A stretch of 64,000 bases of DNA from Silurus meridionalis (taxonomy: Eukaryota; Chordata; Actinopteri; Siluriformes; Siluridae), in assembly GCF_014805685.1 (NCBI RefSeq), contig NC_060890.1, positions 19,592,000 to 19,655,999 of the forward strand, in the 5' to 3' direction. Positions within the stretch are counted from its first letter, which is position 1. Each line of letters starts with the position of its first letter. The position numbers were made by a program, and so were the translations under genes. This document shows positions 22,878 through 35,695 of this stretch, piece after piece. Below the pieces are notes generated by a model. That model had not been told where the DNA came from. It saw nothing but the letters and a program-made list of their open reading frames with translations, and ran no database searches.

Positions 22878-23871
22878 AAGTCTATCACAGTCTTTACAAA
22901 CAGCTGCCTCTTCATAGGCCGTGTACAGCCATCGGCTTTCAAACCATCCCACTCTGTCTGAGATCGCTAACATAAAGTGGTCTTGGCTCTGAGTGGCAGC
23001 CGGAGTGTTATTTATTTATTTTGTTTTTTTCAAGGTGTGTATATGCATTCCGTCTCCCTTTTTTTTGTTCTCGGCTCATGTGGGTGGGCGCGTGCCTAAT
23101 GGCGCTAAAATCGCCTTTCTCAGAAAGTGACACCTCACTAAATCGGATCGGTGAGTGGCCCTGTAATGGAGAGTTGGATTGATCCGTGGATAGAGGGACA
23201 CACACAGGGCCCGGCTCACGCTGTTTAACCCCTCAGGTGACGCTGTTTGTGTATCACTTATTGGATTGTTAATAGATTTTCCTAGTTTGTGTAAGACACG
23301 ACGAGCTTGGAGCAGGGACCTTTCCATTACGGTGCCGGCAGGGAGGCTGTGGGCAAAGGCGAGGCGAGGCAGGGCTTGAGAGAGGGAACAAGAGAGAAAG
23401 AGAGAGCGCCGCTAAAACGGCGCGGAATTGAGGTTCCACCTCCTGACAGCATCGCAGCTGTAGACTAGCAATAGCAATCCTCCAGTGGCACTTTTAATTA
23501 TCGGCACGGCGATACTATCAGTAAGTGTGTAATTATGTGTCAGTTTGCAGGCTGCTGGGTATGAAGGGTGAAAGCAAGGAAGATGATTGTTGAAACTGGC
23601 GAGTCGTATTTAAACAATTCAGCATGTGTAACTGGCACTGTCATTAAACAGAGAGGGGCCGACCCCTCCTGTCACTCACTCTCTCACTTATGCAGATCCT
23701 TTTTTCCCCCTTTTTTCAATTTCTCACCTCTCTTTCTCACTCGCTCTCTTTCTCTCTCTGTCTTTCACAGAACTTCACGCTCAGGTAGGAGATGGGGCAG
23801 GAAGTGGGTGAGCACACAGTGAGAATCTGACATTCGGATGGTTCCCCTTGTGTCAATCCACATGTGCTTAC
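22878..23871. other. Non-coding stretch with CNE-like block (23060-23560)
   Basis: The block at 23060-23560 is comparatively GC-rich with scattered CpGs (for example GCGCCGCTAAAACGGCGCGG near 23406). Pyrimidine-rich DNA follows at 23670-23765. No gene was recognised. Confidence 0.4.
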
Positions 23872-23888
23872 ACATACACACACACACG

Positions 23889-23938
<50 letters not shown>
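23872..23938. repeat. (CA)n microsatellite
   Basis: CA array with CG interruptions near 23888-23892. Confidence 0.97.
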
Positions 23939-23939
<1 letters not shown>

Positions 23940-23940
<1 letters not shown>

Positions 23941-26245
23941 GTACCATTTCACAGGAACATTGTCAACACACTCACACATTTAAATGAACATGCAGCAGAC
24001 AAATGTGCCACTGTAATGTATGTTTTTATATATTTTTAATGCATGCAAATAATTTCCCTTTCAGGTCAGCCATAAGTGCACCTAAATAAACAGTTTAGTT
24101 TTCTTGCTTTATTAACACAAGTAGAACTTATTAAATTCACTCATTAAATATTTACATAGCATACTTCGCTACAATTTTGTCGTTCTGCTATCATTATTGT
24201 TAGACTAAGAATAAGTCGAACATCACAACTTGGAGACCATCTGTATATAAGACACAAACTATTTCCATTTTTTATTTTTTTTGTGATAAAATAAAAGTTT
24301 GGGCAATTTTCTGAATCTCGATTTTTAAGTATTAAACATACAGTATGTTTTCTTTTCTTTGTTACTTTCCATTTAAGGTCAGATTTTCAATCTGGTTTCT
24401 TGTAATTAAAGATATGGATTAATTTGATCATCAGCGTGTGCATAAATTGGTGGACTCTCTGAAAGCTTCGAGTGCACTTAATATTTTGTAAATGCCTTAT
24501 TTTTCCACTTTAAAGACTGAGAAATTCAAAACTTCATGTAAATTTAATATGATGGATCTGATAGTGTAAAGAATGCAGTACAGAAATGTTCTTTGATGAG
24601 TGACTTTAACACGTGTTTTTATTTTTGTTTTGTTTTTTGTGATCCGCTTTAAAAAAGTGAACAGAATGTGCATAAAAATGTATTAAATGAAATAACAGAT
24701 AAAAAAAAAAAGATTACTATGATGCAAACGTGCCTTTATATTAGCTGCAAGCGTGTGACTCTTTAGAGGCTGGTCATGTGAGGAGGAGTCCTGCTGCGCA
24801 GCTGTCTGATTCAGCATCGGCGTCTATTAGCGAACAAAAATAACCTTTGATAACGTGAAATGCAATAAAGTCTCCTCCTCTGTTTTCCAGCACTTTTCAT
24901 TTAGCAGATCCAGACATAGACCCCTCTAGCCTTCCAACCCTCAGCTACATGAAACAGCTGCCTGATTGGGAGGGGTGGGAGGGATTGTAGAGGGGGGTGG
25001 GGGGTAGGGGCGTGAGAGCCTATGCAAATAGTAAGATGTGGTGTCCCAAGGACAAGGGGGAAATATCCATATCATAATGAAAGGCAGCATTAATTGCGGC
25101 TACACCTCTGCACTTGAAAGTAATGAGCAGGAGCACGGTGCTGGCCTCAGAGGATTAATTTGTAGTAATATTTTATCAGCGCAGAGAGGGTGTAATTTAT
25201 TTTCCATTTTTTTCCTTTTTTTATTTTTTTTTTACATAACCAAACTTTAAAGGTGGGCCCCCAACCCGAGCCGGATTTACAAAATGTTAGTCTATGGATC
25301 ATGTTTTATGATAGCAAACATGTCTTTGCAGATTTAGCTAAATGGGTTAGAAAGATTGAATTTGGCCATGCCTAGGGCTTCAATGGGTAAGGGCTCTACG
25401 GCCCACTTACGTCTGAGGTAACACGAGTACAGTCTTAATTTAAAGACCACTCATTCCCCTTGTGGCTCTATGATAAAGACATCTGACAATGGTAGTCCTC
25501 TAATTTATGACCGAGGCCCAACACATTAATTGATTTCCACACCCTACACCATTATCAAGTCTTACTAGTGTACGGTCCGGGACAATTTTTCTGCCATGAT
25601 TTGTCACGTTGATGACTCTGATTGTAATATTTTCGCTGACAAATTGCTGAATTTCTCCAAAAAGAGCATTAGCGCATACAGTGCGAGTGTACCCGCTTTC
25701 TAATGAGCTCTTTTCTTGACGGATTCATTGGGATTTTCTGGATGTGGACTGTGGATTATACTAATATGGTTAATGTCTTCTGTCCTGCTGCTAGAAAAAT
25801 GTTGCTCATAATCACATAATGGCCGATTCATTTGGGTTCTATTTATTCAAAGGGTTCAATTCTATGGTTAACAAGTGTGAATTATATCCGTTCTGTTTCT
25901 CTTAATTAGCACTGACTATCTTTGCATCAATTTGTCAAAGAAAATGGTATAGATATAGAGCTCATATTGCAAAGCGGTGTACTTTTGCGAGAAGTGAAAA
26001 AAGAAAAGTTGGGGTCACACAATAGGAAAGAAGTTACAATACAGAATTTGCTTACAAATGTGAACAACTAAATCTATCTGCTTTTGTTTTGTAAAATTAT
26101 TCATGTTTCATAGTGATGTTTCTATGAATTAATATGCATATAGACATTTGCTGATATTTTGAAGTGATCTTGAAGGAGATGTTTATTTAACTTTGATTAT
26201 GTCTTTGCTGTCTGCATTGTGTAACTAAAGGTAAAGTTTTCATTT
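23940..26245. other. Non-coding stretch with CNE-like blocks
   Basis: 23940-24700 is A+T-rich. From 24750 to 25240 and 25380 to 25960 the sequence is balanced, repeat-poor and rich in TAAT/ATTA. It includes the G-rich motif listed separately and an octamer ATGCAAAT at about 25022-25029. These look like candidate enhancers. Conservation cannot be judged here. Confidence 0.4.
24968..25010 (+). other. Strong G-quadruplex motif
   Basis: Two consecutive G-run clusters lie within 43 bases: GGGAGGGGTGGGAGGG with single-base loops, then runs of six, six and four Gs with short loops. Single-base loops are the most stable class. An octamer motif follows 12 bases downstream. Confidence 0.85.
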
Positions 26246-26412
26246 ATATTCATGGCATTTGGCAGATGCCCTTCTCCAGAGCGACCTACATTTAAGCAGG
26301 GGTGGGTTAAGGGCCTTGCTCAAGGGCCAAATAGTGGCAGCTTGGTGGTGGTGGGATTTAAACTTGTGACCTAATGATCCAAAGTCCAACACCTTAATCA
26401 CTGAGATACAAG
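26246..26412 (-). mobile_element. tRNA-derived SINE, copy C
   Basis: Contains GGCATTTGGCAGATGCCCTT, then GGGTTAAGGGCCTTGCTCAA, and ends in a reversed tRNA-like head (CCAACACCTTAATCACTGAG). The 3' half resembles the copy at 63520. On the minus strand the A-box-like and B-box-like blocks are degraded. Confidence 0.65.
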
Positions 26413-28319
26413 GTCCCTTTTACTCCATGGAAGGTCTTAAAGATGGAGGACTTTGTGTTTTCTCTACAACATGACAAGATATGTTTTTAAGTGAGAAAAA
26501 AAAAAAACAAGGCTGTTGAAAGATCAGTGTTTGCAGCTGCTATAGCATAAGTGATAACAAGAACTAACCTGGCTCATAGCCATCAGAATAAAATGTATGA
26601 TATGAATTTATTTATTTATTTTTAAGTGTAATCAATAGAAAACTGCTATGGTATAAGAGTATAAGAGCAATTAAGATTTCTGGATTGTGTTTTTTTTGTT
26701 TTTAAACGAATCCGCTTTGAGGGGGTAAGAATACCTTTGCATTAGGCTGCATCACACCTTATTCAGCGTTAACAGCATGCCCTGCTTGTCTTTTATTCCT
26801 TACACATTGAATAATTAGACAAGTACAACTCTAAATGTCACACTGCAGGATCAACATGATCAAACATACTTGCTGATGACTCTTCGAGTCCGTGATGTGA
26901 AGACCCTAAAGCAAATCCACATGAGAGCCGGTTCTCCCAAGTTAATAATGCAGCCTATAATCTTTGATATGGCTTTTAATTAGACGGAGAATAAATCATA
27001 AGGATAGAGCACTCCTCCGTCTCTGTTACAAGACAGTCCAGTGTCTTCCTCCTGCTTGTTTTCCCATGCGTTCTGATTTCTTTGCAATCTGTGTGTTTTG
27101 ATTTAAGGAATTTAAAATACCAATGTTATTTCTGCATTAGCTCACCTCGGATCCAGTGACCCATTTCGAGGAACCTGGATGACATGGCCCTATTAAAGCA
27201 CTGCGCTTGTGTCAACAGGCAGCTCTGAAGACATGGCGCTGCGTTCCAGAGGGTCAATGCACCAGAGCACTAATTTGATGACCCTGAAAGTGGAGGGGGT
27301 TAAAAGTTCAAAGCCCAGCTGTTGAAAAGGTTTTGCTGTGTGTGTGTGTTTTCAGAGGCCAGTCTTGCTCTGCAGGGTCCATTTCTCCTGTCAGAGACGA
27401 GAGAAACCCTTCAAACCCGGAGGATATGGCCGTCTCACTAAATTGTCCTTCAAATGGGCTGTACAGTAAAATAGGGGATGGGGTGAAAAGGTTTATGTCC
27501 GTGCAGGAAAGCGAGAAAACATACATGCTTCTAGGACTGAAGGAACTTGTTCTACTTTAACCATAAGTTGATGAGTGTTCGACTTTCGTTTCGGTTTTTG
27601 AAGTGCCTTTATTCAGCAATTGGAAATGTAGAAGAAATGCAAAAAAAGGGAAGAATTTCAAATAGGCCGCTCTGATTTGTTTTGGTTCTTCCCAAAAGGA
27701 CTCCACTATATTCCACAGTCCACTGAGCTACCTTGATTGGCAGCAGCTATCGAACATTAACAGTAATAGTACTTCCACTGTAATTAAGTGTTAATTACTT
27801 CCTTATGCTAATGGACTTTTTTTGGAATGGAGGATTTTCTACCCCTCCCATACCCCCGTCCACCAGACCATTGTTACACTGGCTGAAATCATTTCCATGT
27901 GATCGTTTTCCCGGATATAAAGATGTGAATAATTATTCCCTAATTAAGAGAGTGGGGTCTGCTCCTGGAGTTAAGGCTGCATTAATTTGAATGTTTTTAC
28001 AGTTCTTTTAATTGGGATAAGGGTTGGTTAGTGATGAGAGGCCCACTCGCAGGGCCAAGGCAAAGAGCACGCTTCAATCGTACTCTCACTCAAGGTCAGC
28101 ACGCTGCACTCCTGCTGCTCCCACCGAGAACGCCATTGTTGCTCAGGCATGCATCTATCATTCTGACAAGCATGTGCTCTCATGTCTTCAATTATTAATT
28201 GCATTAAATACACTTTTTTTTTATTTTTTATTTTAGATCAAGGATGGAGGTGTGCGTTCCAGGAAAACGGATTTCGAACCCTGCGGTATTGTTGCCGCAC
28301 AGTTTGACACTCTGTTCCT

Positions 28320-28325
<6 letters not shown>
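26413..28325. other. Non-coding stretch with CNE-like blocks
   Basis: 26680-27310 and 27720-28140 are balanced, repeat-poor and hold many TAAT, TTAATTAAG-like and CATTA words. Short ORFs overlap on both strands at 27308-27560 and 28024-28236 without known domains. No splice-flanked exon was recognised. Confidence 0.4.

Positions 28326-28358
<33 letters not shown>
28326..28358. repeat. (GT)n microsatellite
   Basis: About 16 GT units. Confidence 0.96.
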
Positions 28359-28361
<3 letters not shown>

Positions 28362-29361
28362 CGTGTAGGTGCTTAATATACAGTCCAAAAGACAGAAGGC
28401 CAAGGAAAAAAATACATTAGTAAGGATTTTGTGGAAGTTACAGGACAGTCCTGCCTTGCTAACGTTAATACTGCCATTCGAATCACGATGTTGTATAACT
28501 GAGGTTCTGAGGTTCTAAGACACCACTGAGTGAAAAAAGTATTTAAAACATACATGTATCAGATATCAGTGTTTGGGGAAAAAATTGGTAGAAATAGCTT
28601 ATATAAATATTCATAAGCATATAATAATATAAATAAAGCAAATACACAATAAGAAAAATGAAAGTACTGGAAAAAAAATAGTGTTAATAAATACATAAAA
28701 CAATGTGTTACCATGACAACGGTTGGATCTCTGATGTATAGAAGGCAAGCAACACTTTTTTGCCACTTACCCAGATTAGCGCTCCTGCTGTTTAGGATAA
28801 AGCCAGCATCACCCTGCTCTTCAGACAAATGGAACTTGAGGAGATGGGTACATTTTTCAGTGGTGCCACATTTTCTCCCCCCGCCACATCTTCCTGCGTG
28901 GACTTGGCTGGATATAATATTTTTGAATTAATTAGCGGTTTTGGTAAATGACGTAAAATGGCTCTAATTTTTTATGTCTGCCAGGAGAACAATTAGACCA
29001 TTAGGAGTAACAAATGGTCCAGCCGGGCCCATATGCCTGTTGCAGACTTTCAAGGCACATTATTTCTGACGTGCCAAAACAAATAGCATCAGGTTTGGCC
29101 AGATTCTATTGTCGGAGACATCTCCCCATACACTTGTGGATAACTGATGTGATTTCTGGAGAGTATTTTTCTTTTTCCTCCTTCTCCCCCTTCTTCTTCC
29201 TCATCACTGGGCCCATCCCTGGTTGTGAGACCTCATTAGAGTTGCCATGCTCTCACTGTTCTCTCTCTTATTCTTCAGGTGAACCTTAATTTACATGGAG
29301 GCGCATTTCAGCGCTCCCCTGTTGCAGCAAGTCTCTCGCTAACGCGCCAAGAGAGAGCGCC
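28359..29361. other. Non-coding stretch with CNE-like block (28900-29140)
   Basis: The block has AATTAATTAG and other homeodomain-type words, with a GC-richer end. No gene was recognised. Confidence 0.4.
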
Positions 29362-29419
29362 GGAGAAAGAGAGTGTGTGTGTGACAGAGAGAGAGAGAAA
29401 GAGAAAGAGAGAGAGAGAA
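29362..29419. repeat. Imperfect (GT)/(GA)n tract
   Basis: A short GT run followed by GAGA with AAAG interruptions. Confidence 0.9.
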
Positions 29420-31184
29420 TGTGAGCGCACAGGGGCCCAGCCGGCACTTGAGATGAAATTTCTGCCTCTTGAAACCTGTCAAATCTTGGCGCATAGAGGT
29501 GAGCGATGCTCGGGAGGGAGCGACGGAGGGGGGAGGATGGGGATAGAGAGGAGGGGCCTTAGGTACAAAAAATAGTATTTCCACCCTGATAAATGAGGTC
29601 TATCCCGCCTGCATATGGTATGTGTTTTAAAGTGCCTCCCCCCGGCCCGTGCATGCAAGAACCATCCTTCATGATGGACTCGAGCCCTCACACCCATGTG
29701 GAGGCCCAGACGGCTCTGAGGCAGCTGCCCATACAGTGGCACCCGGGGTCAATGCAAGCACATCTGTGGCACTGTCACCTATCATCATTACTGTTCTCAC
29801 TCCATGCTCACATTTGAATGTGTTTGTTTATAAATAATTTTTTTTTTCACATCTATGAGCTATGATGTAATGCATACAAAAGCTGAAATGGATCCCTGTG
29901 GCTTTTAAGTCTGAAAACATTCATCAGGACGTCGGTTTAAACAACATGACAAAGCAGAACAGCAGTAATGGTGATATTATTACGAATGTTTGCAAACTCT
30001 AATCTGGAATGCATATTTTTTCAGTTTGATATACATATTGATGAAATGGCAAAATATCATAAAATAAAAGTGTGAATAAGGGGAATTCGGTGAAGATTAC
30101 TTTTGGTTGGTTGACTGTGTATATAGATTTTTTTTTTAAATAAAGTAGTGAACAAAATAAAGAGGTTATTAGACTAGACACACTATTAGAGTGTGTAATA
30201 GAATAAAAGGTTGAGAGTGCTTGAATAATTGAGTACAATATTTTTTTAATAACAAATCAAATAATAATTAACTGATGAATTTTATGGGTAATTTTTAGCA
30301 GTACACTTTATTGCAGTTGTATTTTTAGTCAAATTTATTTCAGCCAACCATTATCATTTTGAGTGTCGGAGAATACATTTTATCACGTCTCGTTTGTAAA
30401 ACAATATTACTGCTGACTAAAGACCTCACATTATGCATGTTTTTTACAGAAGCAAAAATCGCCCTTTCCACTACCCAGGAGGCCACGCTGATTCCCCTCC
30501 TGTGTGCACGTGTAAGTGTGTGTGCATGTTGAAAGGGGAAAGTGTGACCCAGAAACGAGAAGAGGTGTTGGTCGAGCCGCCAGCGAGTGCAGACTTTTCT
30601 GTCACCTAAATGATGTTATGTGGGTCAGAATTTATTAGCAAGTTATTTGTCATTCTCCTTTTGACCAGTCTGGAGTTTGGGTTCGTTACAGGCTCCATGC
30701 TGTCTTCTTTTTCACAAGGCTCAATTTGACTGTAGGCTTTAATTCGCTTTCTTCGCCTCCCTTTTGTTAGGCAGCAAGGCCTCCTCGATTGTCACAGGAA
30801 GCACTCTGGACTCCAAATTTCTCTCATCCATCTTCATCTCTCCTTTTCATCCAGTTTACATTTTTCCCCTCATTATGTAAGAGGATGGTAGATCTTTTCA
30901 CTTAGAGATCTGGATGAAGTCATGCATGGAATAATGAAAGGCAAGTGACAAGATCAATTGATGTTCAAGTTTTACAGCTTTATGTTTTTATTCGCATGCT
31001 CATTGAATGTAGAGTTTATAGTAGAACTACAGTTTATTACTTGAACAAAGAGAATATTTTCAGCATTTGAACAGGACTTTTAATAACCATGATTAGCACA
31101 TGAAATGTAGCAATTAGTACTTCAAGTTACTTTAAGTAAACACTTAAATACTTTGAGTTATTAATTATTAAATGAAATCCCAAC
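29420..31184. other. Non-coding stretch, partly GC-rich
   Basis: 29420-29790 is GC-rich. It holds G runs at 29510-29555 and short overlapping ORFs in several frames with no known domain. 29830-30440 is A+T-rich. 30450-30950 is again balanced. No transposon or gene was recognised. Confidence 0.4.
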
Positions 31185-31216
31185 AAATACATACATACAT
31201 ACATATATACATACAT
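31185..31216. repeat. (ATAC)n imperfect repeat
   Basis: ATAC tetranucleotides with one interruption. Confidence 0.85.
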
Positions 31217-32293
31217 TCATAAACAAATAAACCAACCAAGTTACAGTTAAAAAATATGATTTGTTATTGTTCTTAAAAAAATTATTTTAATTTTAATATA
31301 TAATTATACATCTTTATTATTCCTATTGAGAGCAGTAGGAACAGGAGCTGTAGTCTTACACAATCTTTTCTTTTTGTTTAATGCAGATAATAATAAAAGT
31401 TAAATTTACTGAAATCTTTATTAAGGTCTATACTTTTACTAGCTATGACCAACTTCTTAAACCTATTGTTAACTGAATATGGTTTTCCAGAAACCACCAT
31501 CATGATCGTATTCCATATTTAAGAAAAATCAGCTCTGCATTACTTGACAATATTCAAAACTCTTTCTTTTTTTGGAGTAAATTGTGGGCAAATTAATGAA
31601 TTCATTAGTTTGTTTGTTTGCCTATTTAATTATTGAATTTATTTATTTTATTTTATATGTATTTTTTTTTATTCATTCATTTATTTATTCTCAATAGAAG
31701 CTACATTTTGCCATTACCCAATCACCCATTCCCTTCCCAAACACCAAAACACCACCCCAACACCCCCTGTGCCTTTATGCATTAGGCCCAGCTCCCAGTG
31801 TGTGTGAAAACTTTATTGCTCATTATATGTTGGAGCATGATGAAATGACATATGATTTATTGGGACCCAAAAAGCGCTTGGGCTGTGGACATTTTTATCT
31901 TCATGCAGTTGCTGCCTGTCAGCTTTTTTTCCAGCCGTGCAGGTAACAATACTGGGTGTCTTAACTAGTTCCCCACAATGCTGGCCATAAATATCATGTT
32001 GTTTGTGCCATTTCTACACATTGTTTCACTTTTTTTTTTTGCTTGTCTCCTTGCCTTTGTCTGGGCTGTTTGTATTTTTAGTCTTTGTCTTCATTCACCT
32101 TGAATCTCTTTTATACTTTAAATAGAATGAACATTGGTGGAGTTGATGATGTAATTAAAATTATGTCATACTTGTCTGTATAATGGGTGGCACCTTTGTT
32201 ATATACTGTAGGATTTATTTATAATAATATTATGGTGATGTAGATTGTAAATACATTCGTTCCAAACTGGATTTCTGTTTATCTTTTGCCGTT
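31217..32293. other. Non-coding stretch, nothing recognised
   Basis: Mostly A+T-rich. A C-rich strand segment lies at 31720-31800. No gene was seen. Confidence 0.55.
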
Positions 32294-32387
32294 TGATAAT
32301 GATAATGATGATGATGATGATGATGATGATGACGATGATGACGATGATGATGATGATGTTCAACCAACTTTATTTATTTATTTGTTT

Positions 32388-32442
<55 letters not shown>

Positions 32443-32513
32443 ATTTATTTTATTTTATTTTATTTTATTTTATTTTATTTTATTTTATTTTATTTTATTT
32501 TATTTTATTTATT
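32294..32513. repeat. Compound microsatellite: (GAT)n-(TTTA)n-(TTTC)n-(TTTTA)n
   Basis: Four different tandem units in sequence: GAT with some GAC to about 32358, TTTA at 32370-32383, TTTC at 32387-32442 and TTTTA at about 32443-32513. The poly-Asp and poly-Phe ORFs are translated repeat. Confidence 0.96.
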
Positions 32514-33033
32514 AACAATACTGCTTCCAACTATATCAAGCACGAATATGTAGAATGAACCCGAATACAGAGCATTTAAGATGTTCTAAACTATTTAGCA
32601 CGCACACACTATATTCCCTTTTTATAATAAATTACATGACATTTGTACTGACAAACAAAAAGTCTTAAAATATCGCTGGCTTCAAATAAATCCAGGTCAA
32701 CCTCAGGCGATACGGTAAAATAAGGCTACAGCACAGTCCCTCATGACTAATAGGGACAGTCACTCGGAAATTTAAAGGACAATACCCAGAGAAAAGTCTT
32801 AATTACTGGACAGAAGTTGGGCAGTAATGAATATTTTATTTTGGGAGCTGCGCTTGCTGTCGGTGAATTATGTCAGAGTGGGGCCTGAGCCGTGAATCAT
32901 TATGTCCAGGTAAATGCCAGGATGATGGCATAATTGGTTGCTGTGGAGAGAAGCGCAACCTCTGTAAAATGTTAGTCAGGTGGAAGCCTCCTCGTGTAAT
33001 TCATTACATGCAAATATGACTGACTCAGGTATT

Positions 33034-33038
<5 letters not shown>
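32514..33038. other. Non-coding stretch with CNE-like block (32680-33000)
   Basis: Balanced, repeat-poor and rich in TAATTAC/ATTATGTC-type words. No gene was recognised. Confidence 0.4.

Positions 33039-33110
<72 letters not shown>
33039..33110. repeat. (TC)n microsatellite
   Basis: About 35 TC units. Confidence 0.97.
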
Positions 33111-33112
<2 letters not shown>

Positions 33113-33212
33113 TTACAGAAAGGTCTTTATGCATGTCCTTGTTTGTATACCAAAACGATAAGCATTGGAGCCTGTTCTCCATCCCCACACACTTTTATTT
33201 AGCTTGTTTATA

Positions 33213-33349
<137 letters not shown>

Positions 33350-33469
33350 CTTGTGAATATTTTACGTGAATACTGTATATGACATTATTATCTGGAAACC
33401 AAAAAATCGTTGTAGAAACTTAGTTTTAATAATTGCTTTGGAGCATTTCTTGACTCATCCTTAATATTT

Positions 33470-34330
33470 ACAATACAGTAAGTGCATTCTCAAAACAATG
33501 TGTACAAACCACACAATTTCTTGCAAAAGCCAGTATTTTTCTTAAAATCCTTAGTTCATCAAGTCCTTTTGTCAGTTGTCACAAACAAGTGTTAAAATGT
33601 TTAATCATGTTGTCAGTATGATGGTGCACAGTTTCAGTATTTTCTGATATAAACTGCAATTTTGGTTACAATAATTGAACCTGCACAAAGTAGAATTTCT
33701 TCTGTATGGCACATATGAATTTCAACAGCACAAATGTATTTTTTTTTTATTGCATATTTGATTTATATCGATTACAAGAGACCAAACAGGATTTACCTTT
33801 TTACTGTACTGTAATAGTGTTTGTTTGTTTTCTGGTTGTTCATCCATTTTTAGAAATTGCTATTCTGTGTTTTGCTATGTCGCCAATTAGTAGGTTTACA
33901 AGCGTTTACAAACATTGGTCTGATGCTATTCAATCACATTCATTATTGAAATTCAAGATTCATCTGCACAGTTCATAAATTCAAGACATGTTTACGAAAA
34001 TAAAAAGTTTATTAGAAATTTAAGCTTGACAGTGTTTGACAACTTGTTTAACCATTTTGCAATCAATGACTTATGCAATAAATTAATGTCGAGATGTTTT
34101 CAGACTATTCAGGTAAAACAATTTATTTTGATCAACATGACAAACAACTTATAATTTAGGAAACAGAAGACAATTGTACTCAATCAATTAAAGGAATGTC
34201 CGAAAAAATTCACAATTTGATCAAAGCAACAAGAAATGCTTTTATGATGTGCACAAGTGACTCCATGATGAGGAGGTTAAACAAGTAGCTTTGAAAATTT
34301 CGTTTCTGATCTGCTTTAAAGCAACCAACG
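33470..34330 (-). repeat. Dispersed repeat, related to 42836-42950
   Basis: The part at about 34215-34320 is an inverted match to 42836-42950. It shares, on its minus strand, CAGATCAGAAA, CTACTTGTT, TTGTGCACAT and ATAAAAGCATTT in the same order. The remainder (33470-34210) is A+T-rich and may belong to the same unit, but this is a guess. No terminal repeats or coding capacity were identified. Confidence 0.5.
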
Positions 34331-34533
34331 AAAAACTGGATTAAAGTCTAGATTCTCAGTGATGTCTTAATGATCCCATAGAGACCCACAGCAACCATTA
34401 AAGTTTCTATTCAAACCAATACAAATTCCATTAAAGCCATTAAAACTGTTATAATTGTTTATTTTTGTTTCTGCAGTAAACACTTATTTACTGAGACTTA
34501 TATTGACAGTCATATAGTGGGACAATCCAAATA

Positions 34534-35693
34534 CAGCTAGTCCCCGAGTTACGATGGAGATGCGTTACAATGAGACCATCGTAACATGAAAATATCTTAG
34601 GTCAACATGACCTAGCCTACCCAGGATTCTTAAAGAATGAAGACAGTATGGGGTAGTATACTGTAAATTGTTAATAATGAAAAAAAAAATATAGTACATA
34701 ATTTAGCAAAACAGAGCTATTTACAGTACCATAATGTATAAACTTTATAGTACAGTAAAACCCCGTTGTACGAGCATAATTCGTTCTTGAAAATTGCTCC
34801 TAGGTCCATTTGCTTGTACGTTTGAACTGATTTTTCCCATAAGAATGAATGTAAAAGCGATTTAATCCGTTCCGAGATCTCATTCAATCTATTATTTCTG
34901 CACTTAAAAAGTATTTGTAGCCTATTTTAACAAACAAATACACCGCAAATTACCATAATGTAAAAATAATTGAACACTTACCCATGTGGTAGTGTTTGAT
35001 TGCTAGCGTGAGATGCACAACACGCTCATAACCTCCTCGGTTTCCATGGTAATTCTATTTACTTTCGTTTTCACAGCACCGTCACTGATTTTATTGGAAG
35101 ACATTTTAAAAAATTTCTAGTGAAATGAAAATATAAAATTAAAAAAAGTTACGTTTTTGCTGCACTGAACAACAAAAGTGACCGAGTGATACGTCATCAA
35201 CTAAGCGACTGATGCGACCCTCCGCCGAAAGCGGGGAACTGGGTTTGCTCGTGCCTTCAAAATTTGCTCGTGAAACAGGGTAAAATTTTGCGAGCAAGGT
35301 CTCTCGTATCTCCATTTGCTCATACTATAGGTTGCTCATACAATGGGGTTTTACTGTATATATGTATTTGGCACGTGCAAAAGCGCTGGTTGTGTGAGTG
35401 GAAGGCAGAGCAAGACACACTCTATTTTAATGTCCGGTGATGCGAATAAAAAGGAAAGAGACAAGAGCTGAAAAATATGTTCTTTAGCATGGAGACCACA
35501 TAACTCTGTAGACCTGTGAAGAGTTAGGCATCTCACAAGGCAGGTGATGGGTACATCCTGGCAGTGTCCCAGTGTCATACGGAAAATAAAATGCGGCACC
35601 AAAATGTAAATAATTTTTTTTTTTTTTTTTGTATCGATAATCATCGTAAGATAGAAAAATTATGTCAAACCATCGTAATTCGAGGACTACCTG
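34534..35693. mobile_element. TIR transposon (outer), interrupted by a nested element
   Basis: Terminal inverted repeats of 24 bp matching at 21 positions lie at 34534-34557 (CAGCTAGTCCCCGAGTTACG...) and 35670-35693, flanked by TA at 34532-34533 and 35694-35695. About 556 bp remain after removing the nested insertion at 34753-35356. No transposase is encoded. The TA target and CAG(G)TAGTCC ends suggest a pogo/Tigger-type MITE. Confidence 0.88.
34753..35356. mobile_element. TIR transposon (inner), nested in the 34534 element
   Basis: A 604-bp unit with 24-bp terminal inverted repeats matching at 22 positions (CAGTAAAACCCCGTTGTACG... at 34753 and its inverted copy ending at 35356). It is flanked by TA at 34751-34752 and 35357-35358. 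It shares the 19-base word TTTTCCCATAAGAATGAAT (34832-34850) with the MITE at 15875, which suggests related pogo/Tigger-like families. No coding capacity. Confidence 0.9.
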
Positions 35694-35695
35694 TA

